NCBI GenBank assembly: GCA_934096985.1
Contig: CAKONC010000002.1
Span: 1-64,000 of the forward strand
Direction of reading: 5' to 3'
Length of the DNA: 64,000 bases
DNA from: an uncultured Bacilli bacterium
GTDB lineage: Bacteria > Bacillota_I > Bacilli_A > RF39 > UBA660
The first letter of the stretch is position 1. Each line of letters starts with the position of its first letter. Of the stretch, positions 17,149 through 25,395 are shown piece by piece. The notes beneath the pieces are model-generated. The model was not told where the DNA came from, ran no database searches, and saw only the letters and a program-made list of their open reading frames with translations. A program made the translations under genes and the position numbers.

Positions 17149-17752
17149 ACATTTTTCTATTATTTTCTTCCGTTTTAGCTCGAGTAGCATGGCAAAATTG
17201 AACTGAACCATCACTGCGAATAACACTTCTATAGTCAAAATTGCCATAAATTTCTGCATTTTTTAAATCACCTGTAGCAATTTCTAGCAATCTTATAGCA
17301 TTAAGATTATTTCCAATCTCTTCTAAAGTTGAAAATCTTTCAGTTCCCGTATCAATTCCAAAATCGATATTTATTGATAATCCAGACATTATTTCATTTT
17401 TAGGCGCAAAATTGCCCATCATAAGTTGTTTCCCTTTTGGTTGAGTATTTATACGACATGATACAATTGCCGGTGCAAAACCATACTCATTTTCAGGCCA
17501 ACATAATAAGGATTTATCTAATACTTTTTTGTCATTTGTTATTGCAAACTTTACCCAAACGCAGCCTGACTGTGGCCAACCATATTGAATATGATAAAAC
17601 TCACCAGTTTCATCTTGTTTATCTCCTACATAATCAAAATGTGATGTTTGATGCAACCCAATTTCCTTATCTTTGACAGAATTAGCAGCATTTACAAATC
17701 TTATAATATTATTTGCAGCTATTTCTTTTTCTTCCGAATCAATTACTTCCAT
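17147..17752 (-). CDS. Hypothetical protein, 201 aa
   Basis: Not recognised. A soluble protein with a helical start (DSEEKEIAANNIIRFVNAAN) and a beta-rich remainder rich in Gly, Trp and Asn (YGWPQSGCVWVKFAITND, then MMGNFAPKNEIMSGL). AAAGGAGAAAGT precedes the ATG. It has its own terminator and probably its own transcript. Confidence 0.6.
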   Translation of the reverse strand: MEVIDSEEKEIAANNIIRFVNAANSVKDKEIGLHQTSHFDYVGDKQDETGEFYHIQYGWPQSGCVWVKFAITNDKKVLDKSLLCWPENEYGFAPAIVSCRINTQPKGKQLMMGNFAPKNEIMSGLSINIDFGIDTGTERFSTLEEIGNNLNAIRLLEIATGDLKNAEIYGNFDYRSVIRSDGSVQFCHATRAKTEENNRKM

Positions 17753-17927
17753 ACTTTCTCCTTTTATTTACAATATAATTGTACTAAAAAATGAATAAAT
17801 TGTATATCCTTATAAATTAAAATGTGCTAAATGATAAAAATAATTGCTTTTGTATTTCTTATTTTAGGAATATAAAGACTAATTATTAAATAATCAGTCT
17901 TTCTTATAATTTTTAGGCATCTTAAAT

Positions 17928-18425
17928 TTAGTCATATCGTTTTTTCTCTAATTCTAACAACTCAATTTTATTATTTAATCCACCACCATAACCAGTTAAA
18001 TTACCATTTTGTCCAACCACTCTATGACATGGAATAATTATGCAAATAGGATTCCAGCCTACTGCACCACCTACTGCTTGACTTGACATTTTTAAAATAT
18101 TATCCATTTTAGCAATTTTTTTAGCAATATCATTATATGTTATAAACTTCCCATAAAAAATGGTAAGCATGATATCTATTACTTTTTTCCTAAATGGCGT
18201 TAAATTATATATTTTATATTTAGGTGTAAATGAGGGAATTTTACCTTCAAAATAAATATCAAGCCTTTTTTTTGTTTCCTCAAATATAGGTAAATCTTTC
18301 ATTAATAAATTTTTACTATGTTTACTGCCATCTTTAGAATTTTCAAACCACAATCCAGTTAAATACTCTCCATCACTTTCTAAATAAATTCCGCTAAAAG
18401 GACAATTATATTTTTGATAATACAT
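17928..18425 (-). CDS. ogt: Methylated-DNA-protein cysteine methyltransferase
   Basis: A 165-aa DNA-repair protein that moves O6-alkyl groups from guanine to its own Cys: the active site IIPCHRVVGQNG is present, with the TYNDIAKKIAK helix-turn-helix and the QAVGGAVGWNP helix. The frame stops just after LLELEKKRYD. Removing one A from the A6 run (T6, 17940-17945) would extend it as EKNDMTKFKMPKNYKKD to a TGA at 17894, matching the usual family tail, so the last residues may be frameshifted. Catalytic parts are intact. Confidence 0.85.
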   Translation of the reverse strand: MYYQKYNCPFSGIYLESDGEYLTGLWFENSKDGSKHSKNLLMKDLPIFEETKKRLDIYFEGKIPSFTPKYKIYNLTPFRKKVIDIMLTIFYGKFITYNDIAKKIAKMDNILKMSSQAVGGAVGWNPICIIIPCHRVVGQNGNLTGYGGGLNNKIELLELEKKRYD

Positions 18426-18443
18426 TTTACTTACTCCTTACTT

Positions 18444-19721
18444 TTAATTTTCATATATAATTTCTATATCATTATAATGTTTATTTATGATATTTTTAAT
18501 ATTTTCTGATTTTTTACAAATATATTCATTAAGTTCATTTACTCGATCATCATTATTAATAATTAAAAATTTTTTTAATGCCATAAGTTCTGATGTTTTT
18601 AAATTATCAAATAATAAGTATGTCTCTTTTTTACTAAGATATAGATTATCCATTATAGTTATATAATCAATTAAAGAACTTACATTCTTATTTATATAAT
18701 TAAGCTTTTCATTATCACTTAATTTGCTTAAATCATAAAGCATTTTATCTAAAACTTCATCTTTGCAAGGCAAAGTACATATATAAATAATTTTATTTGT
18801 TTTATTAAAAAGTAAATAGTCAAAACTTTTATTTTTTATAAGAAATATAATTTTTCTTTTTATAAATGGAAAACTTTTATCTAAATAGTCTTTGGCATAT
18901 GAAGTCAAATAAATTTTCTTACATAGGTTTTTATAAGATTTATTAAGATTTTTCCTTATTATATTTAAATCCATATTATATAATTTTTTTAAATCTATTT
19001 TTGATACATTAAGTGATTTTACATCTTTGTTTTGAAGTTCTAAAATTAAGCAAAAAATAAATGTATATTCAAAAATATTTATATGCATGCTTTCATAATT
19101 TTTAAATACTATTTCTAACATGTTTTTAATTTTAAAATTTTTACAAAATGTGTTTTCAGCATTTATATATTCTAAATATAATTTCAAATAAGATATTCCC
19201 TTTGAGATAGGTATCTTAAAAAAAGGTTCATAATCATAATTAATACATAAGTTTTCTGCATCATAAGCATAATTATATATCTTAAAAAAACCTTTTATTC
19301 CATAAATTAATGTGCCAATATAAAATTCATTATTAATATCTAAGATATTATTTAACACATTTATATTATAAAACAATTTTACTTTATCAATGATTTTTAC
19401 TATATTTTTTTGACTTTTCAAATATAAATCATAAATATCTGAGTTTTTTAATATTGTCAAACAATCATTTAAATCAAAGTTTTGAATATAAAGTCCAATT
19501 ACCCAAAGATTTGAATTATTAATATTTTTAGCTTCATTTATAGGCAAGCGACTTGTATGTTGGCCTACACTTTTTTGCATTTGAATTATTAATAATTTAT
19601 AAAATTTATATAGTATATTTTTAAGTTCATTTGGAGTTAACAAATTATTTTTTAAAGAATAATTTAGTAAATCTTCGATAAAATTATTTTCGTTAAATAT
19701 AACATTTTTAATACTTTTCAT
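18444..19721 (-). CDS. DUF6179-like protein
   Basis: A 425-aa helical, Asn/Lys/Ile-rich protein with no membrane segment. QKSVGQHTSRLPINEAKNI near residue 60 and the pairing with the gene at 19708 (14-bp overlap) fit the DUF6179 + DUF6323 gene pair of Clostridia and relatives; that identification is from memory of the families. The ATG at 19721 is chosen for its GAGGAATTAT ribosome site. Function unknown; the tight coupling suggests a complex with the smaller partner. Confidence 0.55.
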   Translation of the reverse strand: MKSIKNVIFNENNFIEDLLNYSLKNNLLTPNELKNILYKFYKLLIIQMQKSVGQHTSRLPINEAKNINNSNLWVIGLYIQNFDLNDCLTILKNSDIYDLYLKSQKNIVKIIDKVKLFYNINVLNNILDINNEFYIGTLIYGIKGFFKIYNYAYDAENLCINYDYEPFFKIPISKGISYLKLYLEYINAENTFCKNFKIKNMLEIVFKNYESMHINIFEYTFIFCLILELQNKDVKSLNVSKIDLKKLYNMDLNIIRKNLNKSYKNLCKKIYLTSYAKDYLDKSFPFIKRKIIFLIKNKSFDYLLFNKTNKIIYICTLPCKDEVLDKMLYDLSKLSDNEKLNYINKNVSSLIDYITIMDNLYLSKKETYLLFDNLKTSELMALKKFLIINNDDRVNELNEYICKKSENIKNIINKHYNDIEIIYEN

Positions 19722-20148
19722 ATAATTCCTCGAACTTATCAAGTACATTGTCTAGAAAAACCATTAATTCTCCATGAAAATCTTCATCAAATAATTTTCT
19801 TAAGTATTTTACTATTTCTTCATCAGTAAACGCGTGATAATATCTTTGCTGAACTAAAAAAAATATTTCAATAATTTTATTTATACTACTTACATAATTT
19901 CCTTGAAAAATATATTTTGAATCATAAAACTCATATATAATTTTATCAGTAATATTTGCACACTCTATTAGGCCATATTCTTTTAAAATTAAATTTTTAT
20001 GTTCTATTATTTTCTTTGCGTCCTTTTCATTTAAATATAAATTATATTTTTTAGAAAACTCGTTAATTTGTAAAATATCATTTATTTCATTTTCAACATT
20101 TTCTTCATAAAACAAATTCATATTTTTAATATTAATTATCTTAAACAT
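19708..20148 (-). CDS. DUF6323-like protein
   Basis: A 146-aa helical protein. LNEKDAKKIIEHKNLILKEY, then ITDKIIYEFYDSKYIFQGNY and AFTDEEIVKYLRKLFDEDFHGEL, follow the DUF6323 pattern. AAGAGGTAAAAAT precedes the ATG. The downstream DUF6179-like gene begins inside its end, implying coupled synthesis. No function is known for the pair. Confidence 0.55.
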   Translation of the reverse strand: MFKIINIKNMNLFYEENVENEINDILQINEFSKKYNLYLNEKDAKKIIEHKNLILKEYGLIECANITDKIIYEFYDSKYIFQGNYVSSINKIIEIFFLVQQRYYHAFTDEEIVKYLRKLFDEDFHGELMVFLDNVLDKFEELYEKY

Positions 20149-20251
20149 ATTTTTACCTCTTATACTTAATACTACATTTTTGCATTAAAGTAAAGAATTG
20201 AAAAAATAGTGATTTTATGGTAATATAAAACTGTAATAAGATAAAAAAGCT

Positions 20252-21058
20252 TTATATTTCCTCTATTTTTTGAATATTTTTAAATTCATTATTTAGATTT
20301 TTACCATTTATTAAATTTACCTCAAAAAGTTCTTTAACCGAAGAAAAATAAGTTTCTTTTCCATCTTTTATTTTTTGAAAAGATAATTTATTTTCTAGCG
20401 TTATAATTAAATAATCTTCGTTATTAATTGTAAGCTTTATTTCTACAGTTAAATGAGCCTTTAAATAATCACTTAATATTTTCTTAAACATAGTTATATC
20501 ATTAAGTAAATAGTCAAAATTTACATCACGATAAGCACAATCTATTTCATGTGAATTTATTATTCCTACTGCTTGAAGATAAGAATATATCGTTATGCTT
20601 CCTACAAAAGTCATTCCTAAAGATTTTAAATTTGCACTAATTTCATCTGATAAAAAAGAAGTAACCAAATCATTTTCATAATAAATTTTTCCCTTTGTAA
20701 ACTTACATAAATAATTATAAAAAGAACTATTTTCTAAAACTATATTCTTATATATCTTACTATTATTTATACTAGCAATTATTTTCTTTTTATTTTTAAT
20801 AATACCATCATCACTAAATAAACTATTTATTTTACCTTCATCATATCTAATTATTTTATCTATATCAAAATTATCATATGCTTTTTCAAAGTTTTCCTTC
20901 TTATTTAAAATACATTCCCAAGAAAGACCAGCTTGAAAAGTTTCTAAAATAAACATTTCGTATAAATATTTTTCATCATTATTAAATACTCCCCACTCTG
21001 TATCATGATACTTTACATATTTAGGATTATTTAAATTACACCACTTACATCTTTTCAT
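20252..21058 (-). CDS. tag: DNA-3-methyladenine glycosylase I, with C-terminal extension
   Basis: The first 185 residues are Tag: RCKWCNLNNPKYVKYHDTEWG supplies the zinc ligands Cys4 and His18, AGLSWECILNKKENF and the helix-hairpin-helix region follow, and INSHEIDC carries the other His/Cys zinc ligands. It removes 3-methyladenine from DNA. Normal Tag is about 190 aa; this one has about 80 extra residues (FKKILSDYLKAHLTVEIKL to the end) of unknown role, in the same frame with no break. ogt lies nearby, so two alkylation-repair genes are close. Confidence 0.88.
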   Translation of the reverse strand: MKRCKWCNLNNPKYVKYHDTEWGVFNNDEKYLYEMFILETFQAGLSWECILNKKENFEKAYDNFDIDKIIRYDEGKINSLFSDDGIIKNKKKIIASINNSKIYKNIVLENSSFYNYLCKFTKGKIYYENDLVTSFLSDEISANLKSLGMTFVGSITIYSYLQAVGIINSHEIDCAYRDVNFDYLLNDITMFKKILSDYLKAHLTVEIKLTINNEDYLIITLENKLSFQKIKDGKETYFSSVKELFEVNLINGKNLNNEFKNIQKIEEI

Positions 21059-21071
21059 TATTACTCCTTAC

Positions 21072-21095
21072 AAAAAAAGCATCACTTAAGATGCT
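21072..21095 (-). terminator. Intrinsic terminator of lepB
   Basis: Minus-strand AGCATCTTAAGTGATGCT hairpin followed by seven T, overlapping the lepB stop. Confidence 0.8.
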
Positions 21096-21582
21096 ATTTA
21101 ACTTTTCCTATTTTATTAAAAGGATATAAAATTATATTTGTTGTGCCCTCAATATATTTTTCTTTAATTGGTCCAAGCATCCTTGAATCTTTAGAAACAA
21201 CTCTATTATCTCCGAGAACAAAATACTCATCATCTTTTAAAGTTATTTCATCAAAATCAGTTGTAGTACCAAAACCATATTTGTCTTCGTATTTTTCATC
21301 ATTAATAAAAATCACTCCATTAATGCATTTGATTTTTTCATTAGGAAGACCAATTATTCTTTTTATTATCGAAGAACCCTCGACTTTTTTACTTACTACT
21401 ACAATATCCTCTCTAGAAAAAGACTTATCCATTTTATTTAATATAAGAATTTCTTTTTCCTCTAGGCTTGGAACCATTGAAGTTCCATTTACTCTAACTG
21501 GAGTAGCAATATAAGTTCTAATTAAAATAACAACAACAATAATTATTACATAACTAAGAATTTCTTTTATAATTTTAAACAT
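21094..21582 (-). CDS. lepB: Signal peptidase I
   Basis: A 162-aa membrane-bound serine protease with one N-terminal membrane segment (residues 7-25). NGTSMVPSL contains the nucleophile Ser35 and SSIIKRIIGLP the general base Lys74; VLGDNRVVSKDSRMLG is box E. This short, single-span form is the Gram-positive SipS type. It removes signal peptides from exported proteins, presumably including the surface proteins at 60.9-64 kb. It lies directly downstream of rplS after that gene's terminator. Confidence 0.92.
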   Translation of the reverse strand: MFKIIKEILSYVIIIVVVILIRTYIATPVRVNGTSMVPSLEEKEILILNKMDKSFSREDIVVVSKKVEGSSIIKRIIGLPNEKIKCINGVIFINDEKYEDKYGFGTTTDFDEITLKDDEYFVLGDNRVVSKDSRMLGPIKEKYIEGTTNIILYPFNKIGKVK

Positions 21583-21593
21583 AAAAACCTTTC

Positions 21594-21632
21594 ATAAAAT
21601 AAAATTAAGGAAAGCTTAATTTCTTTCCTTAA
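21594..21632 (-). terminator. Intrinsic terminator of rplS
   Basis: TTAAGGAAAG and CTTTCCTTAA form a 10-bp stem overlapping the rplS stop, with a T-rich tail toward lepB. Confidence 0.75.
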
Positions 21633-21957
21633 CTTTGTATTCTTTTGACATATTCTTAATAAAGTTAAGTTTTGCTCTTCTAACTTTACCTTTTTTAATA
21701 ACTGTTATTTTATCAATAGTTGGTGCATTTACTGGAAAAATTCTAGTAACAGCAACTGAACCACTTTTCTTTCTTACAGAAAAAGTTTCAGAAACACTTC
21801 CACCTTTTTTAGAAACAACTAAGCCTTCGAAAGCTTGGATTCTTTCTTTTTTTCCTTCTTTTACCCAAACATCAACTCTAACAGTATCTCCAACACGGAA
21901 TTCTGGAACATCTTTACGAATATGCTTTTCATTGATTTTATCAACTAAATTAGCCAT
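21616..21957 (-). CDS. rplS: 50S ribosomal protein L19
   Basis: A 113-aa L19 of normal length: PEFRVGDTVRVDVWVKEG, RIQAFEGLVV, SETFSVRKKSGSVAVTRIFPVNAP and VRRAKLNFIKNM are all characteristic. It sits at the 30S/50S interface. In many Firmicutes rplS follows trmD; here it has its own promoter and structured leader (21958-22067). Confidence 0.95.
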   Translation of the reverse strand: MANLVDKINEKHIRKDVPEFRVGDTVRVDVWVKEGKKERIQAFEGLVVSKKGGSVSETFSVRKKSGSVAVTRIFPVNAPTIDKITVIKKGKVRRAKLNFIKNMSKEYKVKERN

Positions 21958-22038
21958 CTTTCTACTTCCTTTCTATAAAATTATTACCTGTAATCATTAA
22001 CTAATGTAAGCGGATTACATACCTTTTGGGCTAAAGGT
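21958..22038 (-). ncRNA. rplS (L19) leader, putative autoregulatory RNA
   Basis: Between the promoter and the rplS ribosome site the transcript can form two stems: ACCTTTAGCCCAAAAGGT, and GTAATCCGCTTACATTAGTTAATGATTAC. Firmicutes commonly have an L19 leader at this place (Rfam L19_leader). I assign it by position and hairpins only. Confidence 0.5.
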
Positions 22039-22067
22039 ATTATAACATACTATCCTTAGCAATGCAA
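22039..22067 (-). promoter_or_regulatory. rplS promoter
   Basis: TTGCAT (22067-22062), 17-bp spacer, TATAAT (22044-22039) on the minus strand. The same TTGCAT -35 box precedes def. Confidence 0.7.
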
Positions 22068-22073
22068 GGAATT

Positions 22074-23204
22074 TTAATATTCACTTTTTTGTCTTTTATG
22101 AGAAATAAATATAATTATTTCTTTTATAATTGACATACATGGAGTTGCCACAATCATACCTACTATACCAAAGAAATATCCAAATAATAAAAGTCCTACA
22201 ATAATCATTATCGGAGAAAGTTGCATTGCTTTACTCATTACTACAGGTTGAAGTACATAACTTTCTATAAGTTGAACAAGAGCAGCTACGATGAGTGTAG
22301 CTATTCCAACAAATGGTCCTTGAGTAAATCCGACTATTACTGCAGCAGCTCCACCTATATATGGTCCAATATAAGGAATAAGATCTGTTATTCCGCAAAA
22401 TAAACCAAATAGTACTGCGGCATTAAGTCCTACCAAAGCAAATCCTATTGTGTCACAAACAAATACCATAAATGCCACTAAAAGAGTTCCATTAACAACT
22501 TTTCTTGCATTATAGCCGATATTATCAAATAATTTTATATAATCTTCCATACCTTTTTTTCTCAAAAATTTTTGAAAATTAAAGGTAATATTATCAAAAT
22601 CAATTAACATATAAATCATAACTACTAAACTTAAAACAATAATTCCTAAAGCAGAAACTAAACTTTTAACTACATTTAGTAAACTATTAGGAAGTTCTGT
22701 GGTAATAGAAACAAGCATTTTTTGTCCATACTCAACAATGCTATGTTTTACTTGAGATATATTAAGTCCGTTTATATCTATTTTATCCAGAGACTTTGAT
22801 ATAAAATTTGTAATGCTAGAAAATACATTTGGTATTATGGATATTAAATCATTAATTTGTTTATATAACACTGGAACGAAAATATATATAAATAAGAAAA
22901 TAAAGCCTACTACTAAAATAAATATAATTATAGCACTAAGCGCTTTATTCATTCCTTTATCAACCATTTTTTTCTGAAGTGGATAAAAAAGCCAAGTTAA
23001 AATAAAACCAATAAAAAGTGGTGAAATAACTTTTATTACCCCCAAAAAGAAATTCATAAGTTTTAATTCTCTACAGGCAATTAAGACTCCTAGTATAATG
23101 GCTACAATAACGCATATGTAAAATACTCTTAAAAGTTTTTGTGATAAATGAATAATTTCATTTAATCCATCTTTGTCAATTTCATTATTACTTTTTCTAA
23201 ACAT
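22074..23204 (-). CDS. AI-2E-family transporter (YtvI/PerM-like)
   Basis: A 376-aa permease with about eight membrane segments. The family signatures are present: LTWLFYPLQKKMVDKG in the N-terminal part and the C-terminal block GLFCGITDLIPYIGPYIGG with LQPVVMSKAMQLSP. Family members export autoinducer-2, act as Na+/H+ antiporters, or have unknown substrates. ATG at 23204 follows AAGGAATGGTT. Transcribed singly or with the upstream hypothetical gene. Confidence 0.8.
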   Translation of the reverse strand: MFRKSNNEIDKDGLNEIIHLSQKLLRVFYICVIVAIILGVLIACRELKLMNFFLGVIKVISPLFIGFILTWLFYPLQKKMVDKGMNKALSAIIIFILVVGFIFLFIYIFVPVLYKQINDLISIIPNVFSSITNFISKSLDKIDINGLNISQVKHSIVEYGQKMLVSITTELPNSLLNVVKSLVSALGIIVLSLVVMIYMLIDFDNITFNFQKFLRKKGMEDYIKLFDNIGYNARKVVNGTLLVAFMVFVCDTIGFALVGLNAAVLFGLFCGITDLIPYIGPYIGGAAAVIVGFTQGPFVGIATLIVAALVQLIESYVLQPVVMSKAMQLSPIMIIVGLLLFGYFFGIVGMIVATPCMSIIKEIIIFISHKRQKSEY

Positions 23205-23254
23205 AACCATTCCTTCTTTAATAATATTATATATTTTTTAATTATTTTATTCAA

Positions 23255-23284
23255 TAAAAAAAGTATTAATCCGCTTTTAATACT
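23255..23284 (-). terminator. Intrinsic terminator
   Basis: AGTATTAA and TTAATACT pair on the minus strand, followed by seven T. It ends the transcript of the gene at 23266-23796. Confidence 0.75.
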
Positions 23285-23796
23285 CTTTTCTCATCTTTTT
23301 CTTCTTTCATAACACTTTCAATGTAAAAATAAATATTACGAATAACACCATAAGGTAGAAATGACAGTACGCTTAGTACACCATCTACATTTTGCATACT
23401 TATATATGTTCTTAATTGATTAATTAATTCTGGTTCGTTTACGTACTTTAAAAATATATTAAATAATTTATTCATAAGTCTTTTATCAGAAATATTATCT
23501 TTAACAAAATCAGTCATTGAAAGTGAGTGATCTTTAGTAAATACTTTAAATCTAAAAGACCTTTCGTTAATAATACAAATTGTACCATTTAAAAAGTTTT
23601 CAGGTAGCAAATTATTTTCAATTATTAATTCTCTTATTTCATCTATAGTAAACCTTTTAGTAAAAGCATCGATTGCCTCTATTGAGTTATAATAAACCCC
23701 ATTAGTTCCAGCTAAAATATTTATATCAATAGGCATAAATTCTTTAGGTCTTGCTTCCACTACTAAATAATATGAACTAACACTTGTTTTATCCAT
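23266..23796 (-). CDS. Hypothetical protein, 176 aa
   Basis: Not recognised. A soluble protein: MDKTSVSSYYLVVEARPKEF, an N-terminal strand-rich half, and a helical C-terminal half (DKRLMNKLFNIFLKYVNEP, NQLRTYISMQNVDGV) with a charged tail. The ATG at 23796 is preferred, with GGAGTTGG upstream. It lies between ftsW and the AI-2E-family permease and has its own terminator. Confidence 0.6.
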   Translation of the reverse strand: MDKTSVSSYYLVVEARPKEFMPIDINILAGTNGVYYNSIEAIDAFTKRFTIDEIRELIIENNLLPENFLNGTICIINERSFRFKVFTKDHSLSMTDFVKDNISDKRLMNKLFNIFLKYVNEPELINQLRTYISMQNVDGVLSVLSFLPYGVIRNIYFYIESVMKEEKDEKRVLKAD

Positions 23797-23860
23797 AAAC
23801 ACCAACTCCAATTTTGGATAAGGGAGTATTGTATCACATAATTAGTTTAAGTGTCAAGAA

Positions 23861-25015
23861 CTATAATGCCCGAAGCTCTCTATTAAATTTATTCTTTGTA
23901 TTTTCAATTACAACCCTTTCAGTTACAAAAATCATAAGCACAGCATTTATTGTATAACTTCCACCATATGATAAAAATGGAAGTGGTACTCCAGTTAACG
24001 GAATAAGTGCTAAAAATCCAAATATATTAATAAAAATATGAAGTGTAAAATACCAAAAAGTTCCATACGCTAAGATACTCGTTCGTAGATTTTCACTTTT
24101 CTTTGCTATTTTAAAAAGTTTATATAGTATAACTCCATAAATAATAATTACTATTGTTCCCACTATAGAACCAAGTTCTTCACAAATAATAGGAAAAATC
24201 ATATCTGTATGACTTTCAGGTAAATATAAATATTTTTGAGAGCTTTGGCCAAGTCCAACACCAAAAAGTCCACCATTAGATATGGCAATTAGAGCGTTGC
24301 ATACTTGATAACCACTATCCTCTTGATATCTTGAACATGGGTTACGAAAATTAAGTCTATTTAATTTATTACTAGATAAAATATTCCCCCCTTTATAAAG
24401 AAGTGCTAAAACTAAAATAACAATACCGACAATAAAAATTTCCGCAATACGTAATAAATTTTTCTTTATCATTGGTACGCTTAAAAAAGTAAGAATAGCA
24501 ATAGCTAGTATTATTGCTCCACTACCCCAGTCTGGTTGCATTAAAGTAAGAACAGTATAAGCTGTTGCTAAAAATAAAGGTACAAAATATAATGCTAAAG
24601 ATTTAGTATTTCTTCGAGATAAATTATTATAATAAACAGCCATAAATAAAATTAATGCAGTTTTGGCAAATTCACTGGGTTGAAGATTAAAAAAGCCTAC
24701 TCTAAACCAGCTTTGTGCATTACCCGCAATTTTGCCTTTAACAAGTACTAACATCAGTAAAAATAAACATCCTATAGCATATAAATATGCCAAAAATTTA
24801 TACCTTTTTGTAGGAAAAAATAATACGATAATTCCTAAAACATATGAAAAAACAAGAACAATTAATTGTCTTATAAAAAAATAGTTTGAGGGTTTGCCAT
24901 ATCTTAGTATAGTCGAAGCACTTGAAGCCGAATAAATCATTACAAGGCCAAATATACATAGTAAGGTAACTAAAAAAAGTAATAATTTATCTATTTTTCT
25001 TAAATCCTTATTCAT
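23861..25015 (-). CDS. ftsW: SEDS-family peptidoglycan glycosyltransferase (FtsW/SpoVE type)
   Basis: A 384-aa, ten-segment membrane protein. MIYSASSAS, AQSWFRVGFFNLQPSEFAK (the conserved NLQPSE loop) and PLPFLSYGGS are SEDS motifs. These enzymes polymerise lipid II into glycan at the septum (FtsW), side wall (RodA) or spore cortex (SpoVE). The long GNILSSNKLNRLNFRNPC to GVGLGQSSQKYLYLPESHTD loop fits FtsW/SpoVE better than RodA. A second SEDS protein is at 54495. Its ATG lies six bases past a -10 box, with no ribosome site. Confidence 0.85.
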   Translation of the reverse strand: MNKDLRKIDKLLLFLVTLLCIFGLVMIYSASSASTILRYGKPSNYFFIRQLIVLVFSYVLGIIVLFFPTKRYKFLAYLYAIGCLFLLMLVLVKGKIAGNAQSWFRVGFFNLQPSEFAKTALILFMAVYYNNLSRRNTKSLALYFVPLFLATAYTVLTLMQPDWGSGAIILAIAILTFLSVPMIKKNLLRIAEIFIVGIVILVLALLYKGGNILSSNKLNRLNFRNPCSRYQEDSGYQVCNALIAISNGGLFGVGLGQSSQKYLYLPESHTDMIFPIICEELGSIVGTIVIIIYGVILYKLFKIAKKSENLRTSILAYGTFWYFTLHIFINIFGFLALIPLTGVPLPFLSYGGSYTINAVLMIFVTERVVIENTKNKFNRELRAL

Positions 25016-25021
25016 ATAATT

Positions 25022-25050
25022 ATAATAACATTTTTTGAAAAATATGTAAA
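25022..25050 (-). promoter_or_regulatory. ftsW promoter, apparently leaderless
   Basis: TTTACA (25050-25045), 17-bp spacer, TATTAT (25027-25022), then six bases to the ATG. Transcription would start at or beside the A of the start codon. Confidence 0.55.
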
Positions 25051-25078
25051 TTTAAAAAAAATAGTTTACGTATATATC

Positions 25079-25105
25079 ACAAAAAATATTATTTGGTATA
25101 TCTTA
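25079..25105 (+). promoter_or_regulatory. Sigma-K-like promoter candidate for the YjcZ-like gene
   Basis: AC, then 16 bases, then TATATCTTA, close to the sigma-K pattern AC-N16-CATAnnnTA. The first base of the -10 is T, not C. No good sigma-A -35 box is present. Confidence 0.4.
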
Positions 25106-25132
25106 TAATAGATACATAAAGGAGGATTTAAA

Positions 25133-25321
25133 ATGTATTACTACGGAAATAATGGTTATTATCCATCTTCTGGATATGCCCAATCTCCTTGCTGTGGTGG
25201 CACTTACGCAGGATACACTAGTGGTTATGGTATAGGTGCTGCAATTTGGATAGTATTATTCATACTACTAGTAATAATAATTGGAGCATGGGGCTTTGGT
25301 GGACAAAACCCAAATAACTAG
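25133..25321 (+). CDS. YjcZ-like Gly/Tyr-rich small membrane protein (sporulation type)
   Basis: A 62-aa protein. Residues 1-34 are Tyr, Gly and Ser rich (MYYYGNNGYYPSSGYAQ, with a Cys pair); the rest is one hydrophobic segment (AAIWIVLFILLVIIIGAWGF). This two-part plan is typical of YjcZ/CotYZ-associated sporulation peptides of Bacilli. AAAGGAGG lies at the usual distance. It has its own terminator and a sigma-K-like upstream pattern, supporting a role in the spore surface. Confidence 0.65.
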   Translation: MYYYGNNGYYPSSGYAQSPCCGGTYAGYTSGYGIGAAIWIVLFILLVIIIGAWGFGGQNPNN

Positions 25322-25343
25322 GAAGCTTGCTTCCTTTTTATTT
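25321..25343 (+). terminator. Intrinsic terminator of the YjcZ-like gene
   Basis: GGAAGCTTGCTTCC hairpin directly followed by TTTTTATTT. Confidence 0.85.
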
Positions 25344-25370
25344 GCATATTTATATATTTTTTGGTAAAAT
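25342..25370 (+). promoter_or_regulatory. def promoter
   Basis: TTGCAT (25342-25347), 17-bp spacer, extended -10 TGGTAAAAT (TAAAAT at 25365-25370). Confidence 0.65.
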
Positions 25371-25395
25371 AGACCTGTCAAAGGGGAAGTAAAAA

